Source of the DNA: CAZRZN01 sp964604565
GTDB taxonomy: Bacteria > Pseudomonadota > Alphaproteobacteria > Rhodobacterales > Rhodobacteraceae
Length of the DNA: 15,295 bases
Assembly: GCA_964604565.1 (NCBI GenBank)
Contig: CAZRZN010000083.1
Location: 1 to 15,295, forward strand
Direction: 5' to 3'
The position numbers and the translations under genes are program-made. Of this stretch, positions 7,906-13,981 are shown piece by piece. The notes beneath the pieces are model-generated. The model had not been told where the DNA came from. It searched no databases and saw only the letters and a list, made by a program, of their open reading frames with translations. Each line of letters opens with the position of its first letter. Positions within the stretch are counted from its first letter, which is position 1.

Positions 7906-9051
7906 TCAGGCTGCTCCCCTTACGCTTTGTGGTGCGGGATAGCGTGCGGCGAAGCGCCCTCGCAAGATCAACGCCCAAAGAAGCACGGCACCAAGCTGAT
8001 GCACAATCGCGATCTGCCACGGCGCCGCGTAGAACACCGTGACAATTCCGATCACCATCTGAAGGATCAGAACCGCAAGGATTCCGTTGAAGCGAAAGCG
8101 CGTGTCGCGATTGGCCGAGCGGCGAGAGCGCAGCCAGACCACCACGCCAAAGGCGAACAGCAGGTATCCCGCGATACGATGCATGAATTGAACCATGCCC
8201 GCGTTTTCAAAGAAATTCCGCCAGACCGGTTCAAGGTCCAGCGCAGCCGAAGGAAGGATTTCTCCGCCCATCAGCGGCCAGTCGTTGTAGGTGCGCCCGG
8301 CGTCGATCCCGGCCACCAGTGCGCCCAACAGGATTTGCAGAAAGGCGAAATGCATCAGGCCTGTCGACATCGAGAACAGCTTTGGCTCTGCATTGCGCCG
8401 CGCCTGCATGAGCGCGCGCTCATCATAGGTCAGCCTGTAGACATACCACGCGATCAGCCCAAGGATCACGAAAGCCAGCCCCAGATGCGTTGCCAGCCGA
8501 TAGGATGCGACGTCCAGCATGGTGCCGCCAAGGCCGGAGGACACCATCCACCAGCCGATCGCGCCCTGCAATCCTCCCAACGCGCCAAGGCCCAGCAACC
8601 GGCCCGTCCAGCCCGGCGGGATCGCGCGAAAGGCCAGCAAACCGAAGAAGCCCAAAGCCCAGACAAGGCCGATCACCCGGCCCAACTGCCGGTGGCCCCA
8701 TTCCCACCAGTAGATGACCTGGAATTCTGCCAGCGACATGCCCTTGTTCTGCAACTGGTATTCCGGGATCGCGCGATACTTGTCGAACTCCGACTGCCAG
8801 TCCGCCGCGGTCATCGGAGGCAAGGCGCCGCTGATCGGCCGCCATTCCGTGATCGACAGGCCGGAATCGGTCAGCCGGGTCAGGCCCCCGACCGCGATCA
8901 TCACCACCACCAGCCCGAACAGGACGATCAACCAAAGGCGCACGGCCCCGCGCGACCCGCGCCGCCCGGAATCGATCATGCCGCCCGTCGGTCCTGTCGG
9001 GGCTTTCCTGCCCTCGTCCACTTCTTCGAACAGCTTGCGTTTCTGCGCCAT
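7906..9051 (-). CDS. ctaA: Heme A synthase (CtaA/COX15)
   Basis: A 381-residue polytopic inner-membrane enzyme that oxidises the C8 methyl of heme O to the formyl group of heme A, needed by aa3-type cytochrome oxidase. The family signature GGLTRLTDSGLSITEWRPI starts at about residue 55. Heme-ligand histidine candidates are H120 (EWGHRQLGR), H189 (ATHLGLA), H291 (MHRIAGY) and H351 (HQLGAVL). The length and the long first periplasmic loop fit the mitochondrial/alphaproteobacterial COX15 type and not the shorter Bacillus type. About eight hydrophobic segments are visible. The N-terminus has a polar extension of about 35 residues. The ATG at 9049-9051 has GGAGG (forward 9057-9061) with 5-nt spacing. 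The M32 peptidase gene follows directly and is probably co-transcribed. No other oxidase gene is in the window. Confidence 0.96.
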   Translation of the reverse strand: MAQKRKLFEEVDEGRKAPTGPTGGMIDSGRRGSRGAVRLWLIVLFGLVVVMIAVGGLTRLTDSGLSITEWRPISGALPPMTAADWQSEFDKYRAIPEYQLQNKGMSLAEFQVIYWWEWGHRQLGRVIGLVWALGFFGLLAFRAIPPGWTGRLLGLGALGGLQGAIGWWMVSSGLGGTMLDVASYRLATHLGLAFVILGLIAWYVYRLTYDERALMQARRNAEPKLFSMSTGLMHFAFLQILLGALVAGIDAGRTYNDWPLMGGEILPSAALDLEPVWRNFFENAGMVQFMHRIAGYLLFAFGVVVWLRSRRSANRDTRFRFNGILAVLILQMVIGIVTVFYAAPWQIAIVHQLGAVLLWALILRGRFAARYPAPQSVRGAA

Positions 9052-9123
9052 CCCAGCCTCCGCGAATTTTAGCGGACAGTAGAACGCCGCAAGGGGGCCT
9101 TCAAGCGGCTGCGACAGCCGGTC

Positions 9124-9144
9124 CGGGGGTCAGGAAAACCCCCG
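9124..9144. repeat. GC-rich hairpin next to the SH3 operator region
   Basis: CGGGGGT (9124-9130) pairs with ACCCCCG (9138-9144) around the loop CAGGAAA. No T run follows. It lies in the divergent gap between ctaA and the first SH3 gene and touches the inverted repeat that follows. Its role is unknown. Confidence 0.4.
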
Positions 9145-9159
9145 TCAGGAATGCCTGAC
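9144..9159. promoter_or_regulatory. Operator-like inverted repeat upstream of first SH3 gene
   Basis: GTCAGG-AATG-CCTGAC is a perfect 6-bp inverted repeat with a 4-nt centre; its right arm begins 105 nt before the start codon at 9259. A near-identical copy occurs upstream of the second SH3 gene. Conservation in both copies suggests a regulator binding site or a promoter element; the regulator is unknown. Confidence 0.45.
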
Positions 9160-9197
9160 TTATGCGGGACGGTCCCAAAGCGTAAATTGAGGTCACA

Positions 9198-9206
9198 GGT
9201 TAACGA
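9198..9206 (+). promoter_or_regulatory. Conserved GGTTAACGA element, copy 1
   Basis: GGTTAACGA lies 61 nt before the first SH3 start codon and recurs 63 nt before the second. A GTAA (9182-9185) precedes it by 16 nt in both copies. It may be a promoter or operator part retained after duplication. Confidence 0.35.
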
Positions 9207-9258
9207 ACAGCACAGTCACACAGACCCAGCCAATCTTCAGATCCAAAGGAACAGTCCC

Positions 9259-9573
9259 ATGAAAAACCTCATCCTTTCCGCCATCGTCGCCGCCACTGCA
9301 ATGACCGCCTCGGCCGCATCGGCCACGCAGGCCTGGGTCGGAGGCAACCATCTGAACGCACGGTCCGGTCCCGGCACCCACTATCATGTCCTGGGCACCT
9401 TCAACCCCTGCACGCCGGTGCATGTCGTCGCCTACAACCACGGCTGGGCCAAGGTGTATTTCAACCACAACTACTACTGGGTGTCCGCCAAGTATCTCAA
9501 GGGCCATTCCTGCAAGTGGGCGCCGAAGAAAAAGCACTACGGCCACAAGAACAACCACTACTACAACTATTGA
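9259..9573 (+). CDS. Small exported SH3-like protein, copy 1 (His/Tyr-rich tail)
   Basis: A 104-residue protein from the ATG at 9259, preceded by AAAGGA (9245-9250) at 8-nt spacing. Residues 1-22 form a signal peptide ending ASAASA, cleaved probably before TQAWV. The mature part has a bacterial SH3 pattern: HLNARSGPGTHYHVLGTF, then GWAKVYFNHNYYWVSAKYL. Such domains often bind peptidoglycan or other envelope parts. Two cysteines (C51, C85) are conserved in the neighbouring copy and could form a disulfide in the periplasm. The tail after C85 is short, basic and rich in His, Lys, Asn and Tyr. It shares 65 of the first 85 residues with the next gene, so the two are tandem duplicates. An upstream in-frame ATG at 9151 is rejected because it would bury the signal peptide. 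Precise function unknown. Confidence 0.88.
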   Translation: MKNLILSAIVAATAMTASAASATQAWVGGNHLNARSGPGTHYHVLGTFNPCTPVHVVAYNHGWAKVYFNHNYYWVSAKYLKGHSCKWAPKKKHYGHKNNHYYNY

Positions 9574-9627
9574 TTTCTCCCGAACGACCCGGTGCCGGTT
9601 CTCCTCCCTGGCCGGCCCGGCCTACTT

Positions 9628-9662
9628 GCGGACTGACCTCGACGGTCGGTCCGCTTTTTTTT
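9628..9662 (+). terminator. Intrinsic terminator after first SH3 gene
   Basis: GCGGACTGACC (9628-9638) pairs with GGTCGGTCCGC (9644-9654) over 11 positions with one wobble and a 5-nt loop, followed by eight T residues (9655-9662). It is a textbook Rho-independent terminator 55 nt after the stop codon, so the two SH3 genes are probably transcribed separately. Confidence 0.9.
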
Positions 9663-9755
9663 GCCCGGAGATCCGCGAAAAGCCTTCGGCGAACCGCCGG
9701 CTAGCGCCGGATCCGCGACGTCACAGGCTCATGGCCCCAAGGCATACTAGCATGG

Positions 9756-9771
9756 GTCGGGTATGCCTGAC
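9756..9771. promoter_or_regulatory. Operator-like inverted repeat upstream of second SH3 gene
   Basis: GTCGGG-TATG-CCTGAC repeats the element at 9144-9159 with one change in the left arm; its right arm begins 107 nt before the start codon at 9873. The identical block ATGCCTGACTTA (9763-9774; also 9151-9162) shows common origin. Confidence 0.42.
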
Positions 9772-9809
9772 TTACTGGAAAGCGGATTTGCCGGTAACTT
9801 TCAGGCACG

Positions 9810-9818
9810 GGTTAACGA
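9810..9818 (+). promoter_or_regulatory. Conserved GGTTAACGA element, copy 2
   Basis: This is the second copy of the element at 9198-9206, 63 nt before the start codon, again preceded by GTAA (9794-9797) 16 nt earlier. The retained spacing supports a regulatory role, though recent duplication alone could explain it. Confidence 0.35.
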
Positions 9819-9872
9819 TTTCACCGCCAAAGCTCAGACCTTATTCAAGCCCAGTCCCAAAGGAACAGTCCC

Positions 9873-10211
9873 ATGAAAAAGCTCATTCTTTCCGCGATCG
9901 TTGCCGCAACCGCCCTGACTGCATCGGCCGCATCGGCCACGCAGGCCTGGGTTGGGCAAAACCACCTGAACGCGCGCTCCGGCCCCGGCACCAACTACCA
10001 GGTCCTTGGCACCTTCAACCCCTGCACGCCGGTGGATGTCATCGAATACCAGTATGGCTGGGCCAAGATCTACTACCAGAACACCTACTACTGGGTGTCG
10101 TCGAAGTATCTGCGCAATTCCGCCTGCAACTACGCGGCGCCGAAGCCGACCTACACACCGCCGAAAAAGCAATACAACAACGGCTACAGCGGCGGCAGCA
10201 GCAACTACTGA
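9873..10211 (+). CDS. Small exported SH3-like protein, copy 2 (Pro/Asn/Gly/Ser-rich tail)
   Basis: A 112-residue paralog of the gene before it. The leader CAAAGGAACAGTCCCATGAA is identical to that of copy 1. It has the same 22-residue signal peptide plan, SH3-like core (HLNARSGPGTNYQVLGTF ... WAKIYYQNTYYWVSSKYL) and the same cysteines C51 and C85. The tails differ: after C85 this copy has a low-complexity segment with Pro, Lys, Asn, Gly, Ser and Tyr where copy 1 has a His-rich one. The core faces also differ in charge (for example D55 and E58 replace H55 and A58), so the copies may bind different envelope partners. It has its own upstream elements and its own terminator. Exact function unknown; an envelope-stress or cell-wall role is only a guess. 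Confidence 0.88.
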   Translation: MKKLILSAIVAATALTASAASATQAWVGQNHLNARSGPGTNYQVLGTFNPCTPVDVIEYQYGWAKIYYQNTYYWVSSKYLRNSACNYAAPKPTYTPPKKQYNNGYSGGSSNY

Positions 10212-10256
10212 TACCTTCCGAAACACAAGGCCGGCGCCCCTCCCTCGCCTGCCCGG

Positions 10257-10288
10257 AAACGGACTGTCCCCCGTGGTCAGTCCGTTTT
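10257..10288. terminator. Terminator shared by second SH3 gene and trmJ
   Basis: AAACGGACTG (10257-10266) pairs perfectly with CAGTCCGTTT (10278-10287), with an 11-nt loop and T4 (10285-10288). The right arm includes the trmJ stop codon (10277-10279 region). Convergent genes thus share it; it should act best on the plus-strand transcript. Confidence 0.75.
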
Positions 10289-11026
10289 CCTTTCGGCCCA
10301 ACGCACCATCTGCCGCATCATCCCGTGCATCATCTGCACCTCTGCCCGCGTCAACGGAAGACGCGACCACATGTTGCGCAGATTGACCTTCATGGACTGG
10401 GCCTTGTGCGCCGGAAAGAAAAACCCGGCCGTCTCCATCCTGTCCTCGTAATGCCGCGCCAGATGCTCGACCTCATGCTGCGCGGCCATCTCTGTCCCGG
10501 CCAGCGCCTCGACCACCGGCGGCGCGGTTTCCGTCGCCCGCCGCCATTCATAGGCGCAGAGCAGGACACACTGCGCAAGGTTCAGGGACGGAAACTCCGG
10601 GTTGACCGGAACGGAGATGATGCCATTGGCAGGCGCGATATCCTCATTCTCCAGCCCGGCGCGTTCCGGCCCGAACAGCAGCGCCACCTTTTGACCCGAC
10701 GCGATTCGCCGCGCGGTCTCCTGCATGGCGGCCTCCGGGGTGTAGACCGTCTTTGTCAGGTCGCGCGGGCGCGCGGTCGTCGCCAGAACAAAGGTGCAAT
10801 CTGCAATCGCCGCCGACAGATCCGCCGAAACCTGCGCATCGTCCAGCAGACGGCCCGCCCCGCTCGACATCGCCACCGCACTGGGATTGGGCCAGCCGTC
10901 GCGCGGCGCCACGATCCGCATCCGGTCAAGGCCGAAGTTCCACATCGCCCGCGCCGCAGCGCCGATGTTTTCGCCCATCTGCGGGCGCACCAGCACGATG
11001 GCCGGTTGAGGGGTGCCTGTCGCCAT
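10277..11026 (-). CDS. trmJ: tRNA (cytidine/uridine-2'-O)-methyltransferase TrmJ-type (SpoU family)
   Basis: A 249-residue SPOUT-class enzyme that probably methylates the ribose 2'-OH of nucleotide 32 in the tRNA anticodon loop, using S-adenosylmethionine. The three family motifs are visible: ENIGAAARAMWNFGL (N20, R26), LLFGPERAGLENEDI (117-131) and VNPEFPSLNLAQCVLL (S147, N149), which together make the knotted SAM site. The C-terminal helical extension after about residue 165 fits TrmJ. The start ATG (11024-11026) is chosen because AGGAG (forward 11033-11037) lies 6 nt ahead; the longer frame to 11080 begins with an unlikely Arg-rich segment. Substrate specificity could differ from E. coli TrmJ. 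The gene is divergent from the ThiE-like gene and convergent with the SH3 gene. Confidence 0.9.
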   Translation of the reverse strand: MATGTPQPAIVLVRPQMGENIGAAARAMWNFGLDRMRIVAPRDGWPNPSAVAMSSGAGRLLDDAQVSADLSAAIADCTFVLATTARPRDLTKTVYTPEAAMQETARRIASGQKVALLFGPERAGLENEDIAPANGIISVPVNPEFPSLNLAQCVLLCAYEWRRATETAPPVVEALAGTEMAAQHEVEHLARHYEDRMETAGFFFPAHKAQSMKVNLRNMWSRLPLTRAEVQMMHGMMRQMVRWAERKTD

Positions 11027-11152
11027 GGGTCTCTCCTGCTGACCGGCGCGATGCCTAAAGCGCCGCGCCCCCGGAAACAAGCCCCGCGCCGCGCCTTGCG
11101 AAAACCTCTGCGCGAAGGCGCGAACAATCCAATGCGCGGAAACGCAAAAGAT

Positions 11153-11184
11153 CCCCTGTGGTGACCCAAGAAAAAACCCCTGTG
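11153..11184. repeat. CCCCTGTG direct repeat in the trmJ/ThiE-like gap
   Basis: CCCCTGTG occurs at 11153-11160 and 11177-11184, 24 bp apart, separated by an A-rich run. It lies 50-80 nt before the ThiE-like start. It could be an operator with two half-sites, or chance. Confidence 0.25.
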
Positions 11185-11233
11185 CAAAGCCGCGCGGCGC
11201 GCGTTATGACAGCCCCGGACCAGGAGCAGAGCA

Positions 11234-11869
11234 ATGACCACCGACGCGCCAGACGCCCCCCAGATCTATCTCGTGACCCCGCCGGAGTTCGACCTGAACA
11301 GCTTTCCGGACCAGTTGGCCCGGGTAATGGAGGCCGAGGAAATCGCCTGTCTGCGGCTCAGCCTCGCGACCCGGGACGAAGACCGGCTGATGCGCGCCGC
11401 CGACGCCATACGCGAGGTCGCGCATCGCGTCGACGTGGCCCTTGTAATCGACACCCATGTGGTGCTTGCAGAGCGGCTGGCGCTGGACGGCGTGCATCTG
11501 CTGGACGGCGCGCGATCCGTCCGCGCGGCACGCAAGGCATTGGGGCCGGACGCCATCGTCGGCGCCTACTGCGGCCAGTCGCGCCACGATGGTCTCAGCG
11601 CGGGCGAATACGGTGCGGACTATGTCAGTTTTGGCCCGGTCACCGGTGCCCTTGGGGATGGCGCACTGGTGGAGACAGAGCTTTTCGCTTGGTGGTCCGA
11701 AGTGATCGAGGTGCCCGTGGTCGCCGAAGGTGGGTTGACACGCGAAATGGTGACGGAATTGGCCCCCATCACGGATTTCTTTGCCATAGGCGAGGAAATC
11801 TGGAGCACGGAAGATCCCGCCGCGACGCTGCGGACCTTTGCCGCCGCGATGCGTGGCGACGCGCCCTGA
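11234..11869 (+). CDS. ThiE/TenI-like TIM-barrel protein, probably diverged from thiamine phosphate synthase
   Basis: A 211-residue single-domain protein with the ThiE/TenI fold: IYLVTPPEF at the start, RVDVALVID (65-73), LDGVHLLDG (84-92), GADYVSFGPVT (127-137) and VVAEGGLT (162-169). True ThiE joins HMP-pyrophosphate and thiazole phosphate into thiamine phosphate. Here several usual ligand residues appear changed: the GVHLGQ-E-D motif reads GVHLLDGA, the N-D pair before it reads D-T, and the Thr/Ser-Lys segment after the GVGP motif reads GALGDG with no lysine. It may therefore be a TenI-like or regulatory relative, or have another substrate. AGGAG (11222-11226) lies 7 nt before the ATG. No other thiamine genes are near, and no TPP riboswitch is seen upstream. 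Confidence 0.75.
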   Translation: MTTDAPDAPQIYLVTPPEFDLNSFPDQLARVMEAEEIACLRLSLATRDEDRLMRAADAIREVAHRVDVALVIDTHVVLAERLALDGVHLLDGARSVRAARKALGPDAIVGAYCGQSRHDGLSAGEYGADYVSFGPVTGALGDGALVETELFAWWSEVIEVPVVAEGGLTREMVTELAPITDFFAIGEEIWSTEDPAATLRTFAAAMRGDAP

Positions 11870-11993
11870 TCTTTCCGAACCTCGCGGTTCCGTTCCGAAT
11901 TCCGGTCGCAGGGGCGACGTGTGACATACACCGTAGACAAAGCGTCCGCAGCGCATGACGGCAGGGCGGAACCGCGGACCGGGCGGGCAAGAA

Positions 11994-12040
11994 CTTTAAC
12001 TTTCGATCATAAAATATTGATTTATATATTATACCCTTAG
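11994..12040. other. AT-rich patch between the ThiE-like gene and olsA
   Basis: Only 10 of 47 bases are G or C, in a window that is otherwise strongly GC-rich. The patch lies in the gap of 184 bp between convergent genes and includes TATATATTATA-like sequence (12021-12033). On the minus strand it contains TATAAT. No reading frame or clear hairpin is present. Confidence 0.5.
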
Positions 12041-12053
12041 AAGGACATCGTAT

Positions 12054-12887
12054 CTATCCTGAACTCCGTTCCGATGTGTGGCCCTCTCTGACCCGATTTT
12101 CCAGTGCCCGGGCAAGGCTTTTCCTGTTGGCGAAATCGTCCACTCTGAGGGGGGTGTGATAGATCAGCACGACCCGTCCCTGCCGCCGCTGCGCCAGCAC
12201 GCGCAGCAACGAAGCGCCGAATTCCATGTCGCCCCACCAGCCATAAAAACGTCCCGGCGCCCCCGGTGGGGCGTGATAGACCACGCTCACCGGTTGCACC
12301 TGAACCCGGTGGAGCAACCGATCAGAGTAGAACGCCGCAAAGAGGGTGGTCTTGAACGGCAGAACCCGCAAGCCGTCGGTCGAGGTTCCTTCGGGAAAGA
12401 ACAATAGCCGATGCCCTTCGATCAGCCGGTCTTCGAACAGGCGCGTCTGCGACTGTGCCTCGGTCCGGTCGCGGTTGATGAAGACCGTGCCGGTCGCCCG
12501 CGCAAGCCAGCCGATCCCCGGCCAGCCGGAAACTTCTGCCTTCGACACGAAGTATATCGTCTTGCGGCTGTTCAGCACAAAGATGTCGAGCCATGAGGTG
12601 TGGTTCGCCACGATAGCGCCGGGCCCTTTCATCCGGGCGCCGTGAACCTCCACCGGCAGGCCCATGACCAGCAGCACCATGCGACAGACACCGCGTGTGA
12701 TATGCGGCGTGAGCGGGCGGCGTGCGCCACATAATGGCCGCTCGATCAGACGCAGCAGCAAAAGGACAGCAAGCCCGCCAAAGATCACCACCCCCATCAC
12801 AGGCGCACGCAAGGCGATCCGCGCCCAGCCCGCCGCGCCGATGGGCGCCTGTTCAGGCGGTGGGACCGCGTTCCATGTCTGGCTCAT
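12054..12887 (-). CDS. olsA: 1-acyl-sn-glycerol-3-phosphate-type acyltransferase, OlsA (ornithine lipid synthesis)
   Basis: A 277-residue membrane-bound PlsC-family acyltransferase. The catalytic HX4D motif is H96-TSWL-D101 and the substrate motif FPEGTSTDG is at 164-172. Hydrophobic segments at about 24-47 and 68-80 anchor it to the inner membrane. OlsA adds the second acyl chain, by ester linkage, to the lyso-ornithine lipid made by OlsB, giving ornithine lipid; it may also act on lysophosphatidate. The assignment to ornithine lipid comes mainly from its partner: the olsB stop codon lies only 7 nt ahead of the ATG (12885-12887), with GAGG (forward 12893-12896) overlapping the olsB end, so the two are one operon. 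The sequence ends ...RVREGHTSERSSG, a polar tail. Confidence 0.9.
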   Translation of the reverse strand: MSQTWNAVPPPEQAPIGAAGWARIALRAPVMGVVIFGGLAVLLLLRLIERPLCGARRPLTPHITRGVCRMVLLVMGLPVEVHGARMKGPGAIVANHTSWLDIFVLNSRKTIYFVSKAEVSGWPGIGWLARATGTVFINRDRTEAQSQTRLFEDRLIEGHRLLFFPEGTSTDGLRVLPFKTTLFAAFYSDRLLHRVQVQPVSVVYHAPPGAPGRFYGWWGDMEFGASLLRVLAQRRQGRVVLIYHTPLRVDDFANRKSLARALENRVREGHTSERSSG

Positions 12888-12894
12888 CGTCGCC

Positions 12895-13647
12895 TCACCG
12901 GGGCCGGTCCTGCGTGTAAAGCGCGCGCTGGCGGTCGTTCATGCGCAGGGTATCCATTACAAGACAGACATCGGTCGTGTTGAAGTCATGGTCGACAAAT
13001 GCCCCCTCACCCACAAATCCCCCAAGGCGCAGATAAGCCTTGATCAGCGACGGCACCGCCAGCATAGCGCGGCGCCGGTCGAGCATGGCTTCCGGGATCA
13101 GGTCCATCGGTTGCAGGACACGCGCCCGCACGCGAAGATCCGGCGGCGCAAGATGACGGTAATGCAGCAACGACAGCGGCTCCGCCAGCGTGGCCTCGTC
13201 GGTCCCATGGAAGCTGGCGACGCCGAAAAGCACTTCGATGCCATGATCCGCTACATATTGCGCCAACCCCTGCCAAAGGTGAAACATGGCAAGCCCGCCG
13301 CGATAATCGCGGTGCAGACAGGATCGTCCCAATTCCAGCAACCGCCGCCCGCTGCGCCGCAGCGTGGATAGATCGTATTCGTCTTCGGAATAGAACTGGC
13401 CCGCCACGCGCGCCTGTTCATCGCGCAGCAGGCGGTACACGCCCACGACAACCCCGCCGCGCGCCTCGTCGCACACCAGAAGATGATCGAAAAACGGATC
13501 GAACCGGTCGCGTTCCAGACGCGCGTCGTGATCCACCAGCGGGCCATCGCCCCCCAGCTCATCCACGAAAACCTCATAGCGCAAACCCTGCGCCGCGCGA
13601 ATTTCATCCGTGTCGCGCGCAAGCCGGACCGAGAAGGTCACTGTCAC
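12895..13647 (-). CDS. olsB: L-ornithine N(alpha)-acyltransferase OlsB
   Basis: A 250-residue GNAT-fold enzyme that transfers a 3-hydroxyacyl chain from acyl carrier protein to the alpha-amino group of ornithine, the first step of phosphorus-free ornithine lipid. Family segments: LRYEVFVDELGGDGP (22-36), DHDARLERDRFDPFFDHLLV (39-58), VGVYRLLRDEQA, LLELGRSCLHRDYRGG and LGGFVGEGAFVDHDFNTTDVC near the C-terminus. The listed start is a GTG at 13645-13647, but GAGG (forward 13649-13652) is only one base from it. The in-frame GTG two codons on (13639-13641) has 7-nt spacing and is the better start by that criterion; the change is two residues. It is followed by olsA. These lipids often replace phospholipids under phosphate limitation, but no pho box was recognised. 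Confidence 0.9.
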   Translation of the reverse strand: MTVTFSVRLARDTDEIRAAQGLRYEVFVDELGGDGPLVDHDARLERDRFDPFFDHLLVCDEARGGVVVGVYRLLRDEQARVAGQFYSEDEYDLSTLRRSGRRLLELGRSCLHRDYRGGLAMFHLWQGLAQYVADHGIEVLFGVASFHGTDEATLAEPLSLLHYRHLAPPDLRVRARVLQPMDLIPEAMLDRRRAMLAVPSLIKAYLRLGGFVGEGAFVDHDFNTTDVCLVMDTLRMNDRQRALYTQDRPR

Positions 13648-13685
13648 ACCTCTGTCCCTTGATCTTCACCGCTCGCGGTCCCGTG

Positions 13686-13714
13686 GTCATAGGCAAGGTG
13701 ACGTGGGAGTGCAA
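13686..13714 (-). promoter_or_regulatory. Possible sigma70-type promoter of olsBA
   Basis: On the minus strand TTGCAC (forward 13709-13714) and TATGAC (forward 13686-13691) are separated by 17 bp. The transcript would start near 13679, about 32 nt before olsB. Hexamer matches are moderate, so this is a candidate only. Confidence 0.35.
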
Positions 13715-13738
13715 CTGTTCGGTGTCCGGGCAAGATCA

Positions 13739-13755
13739 GTTAACGGATCGTCAAC
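13739..13755. promoter_or_regulatory. CtrA-like site / inverted repeat upstream of olsB
   Basis: TTAA-CGGATCG-TCAAC (13740-13755) matches the CtrA pattern TTAA-N7-TTAAC at all but one fixed base. The same bases form a 7-bp inverted repeat, GTTAACG/CGTCAAC, with a 3-nt centre and one wobble. It lies upstream of the candidate olsB promoter and 16 nt downstream of the DUF3553 stop codon, so it could instead be a weak terminator hairpin. Confidence 0.35.
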
Positions 13756-13770
13756 AATTGGCTGAATACC

Positions 13771-13953
13771 CTATTCATCGAAGACGGGAATAAGCGTGAC
13801 TCGTGCACCATCCAGCACAACCTTGCCTTGTTCTCTGAAGTTGACAGTGATGCGGCCGGCGATGTTGGATTGCACTTGTCCGGTTCCCCAATCCGGTTGA
13901 TCGGGGTTCTGAACTAGCATACCCGGTTCAAGAAGAGAGTTTAGATCTGCCAT
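13771..13953 (-). CDS. DUF3553 domain protein
   Basis: A 60-residue protein: MADLNSLLEPGMLVQNPDQ, then WGTGQVQSNIAGRITVNF and GKVVLDGARVTLIPV. This matches the small DUF3553 family, in which a compact beta-barrel of the PG-x-LV-x-NP-x2-P-x-WG-x-GQVQS type is conserved; a similar module occurs at the C-terminus of some UvrD/PcrA-type helicases. A role linked to nucleic acid or protein contacts is a guess. There is no signal peptide or membrane span. A GGGG (forward 13962-13965) precedes the ATG (13951-13953) by about 8 nt. It is divergent from chpT, the two start codons being only 28 nt apart, and it runs in the same direction as olsB (123 nt downstream), so some read-through into olsBA is possible. 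Confidence 0.85.
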   Translation of the reverse strand: MADLNSLLEPGMLVQNPDQPDWGTGQVQSNIAGRITVNFREQGKVVLDGARVTLIPVFDE

Positions 13954-13981
13954 GTACGAATCCCCAAGGCCGGAGCCTGCA

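Noticed and set aside
6544..9072. Very long plus-strand open frame (842 codons) opposite ctaA and the M32 peptidase gene
   Set aside because: It is antisense to two genes with clear catalytic motifs, is rich in Arg, His, Gln and Pro, and shows no domain; it is a GC-rich shadow frame.
9386..11164. Long plus-strand open frame (592 codons) across the SH3 genes and trmJ
   Set aside because: It covers two real SH3 genes in another frame, passes through two terminators and is antisense to trmJ; composition is low-complexity.
11027..11233. TPP riboswitch upstream of the ThiE-like gene
   Set aside because: No THI-box core such as CUGAGA and no suitable stems were found.
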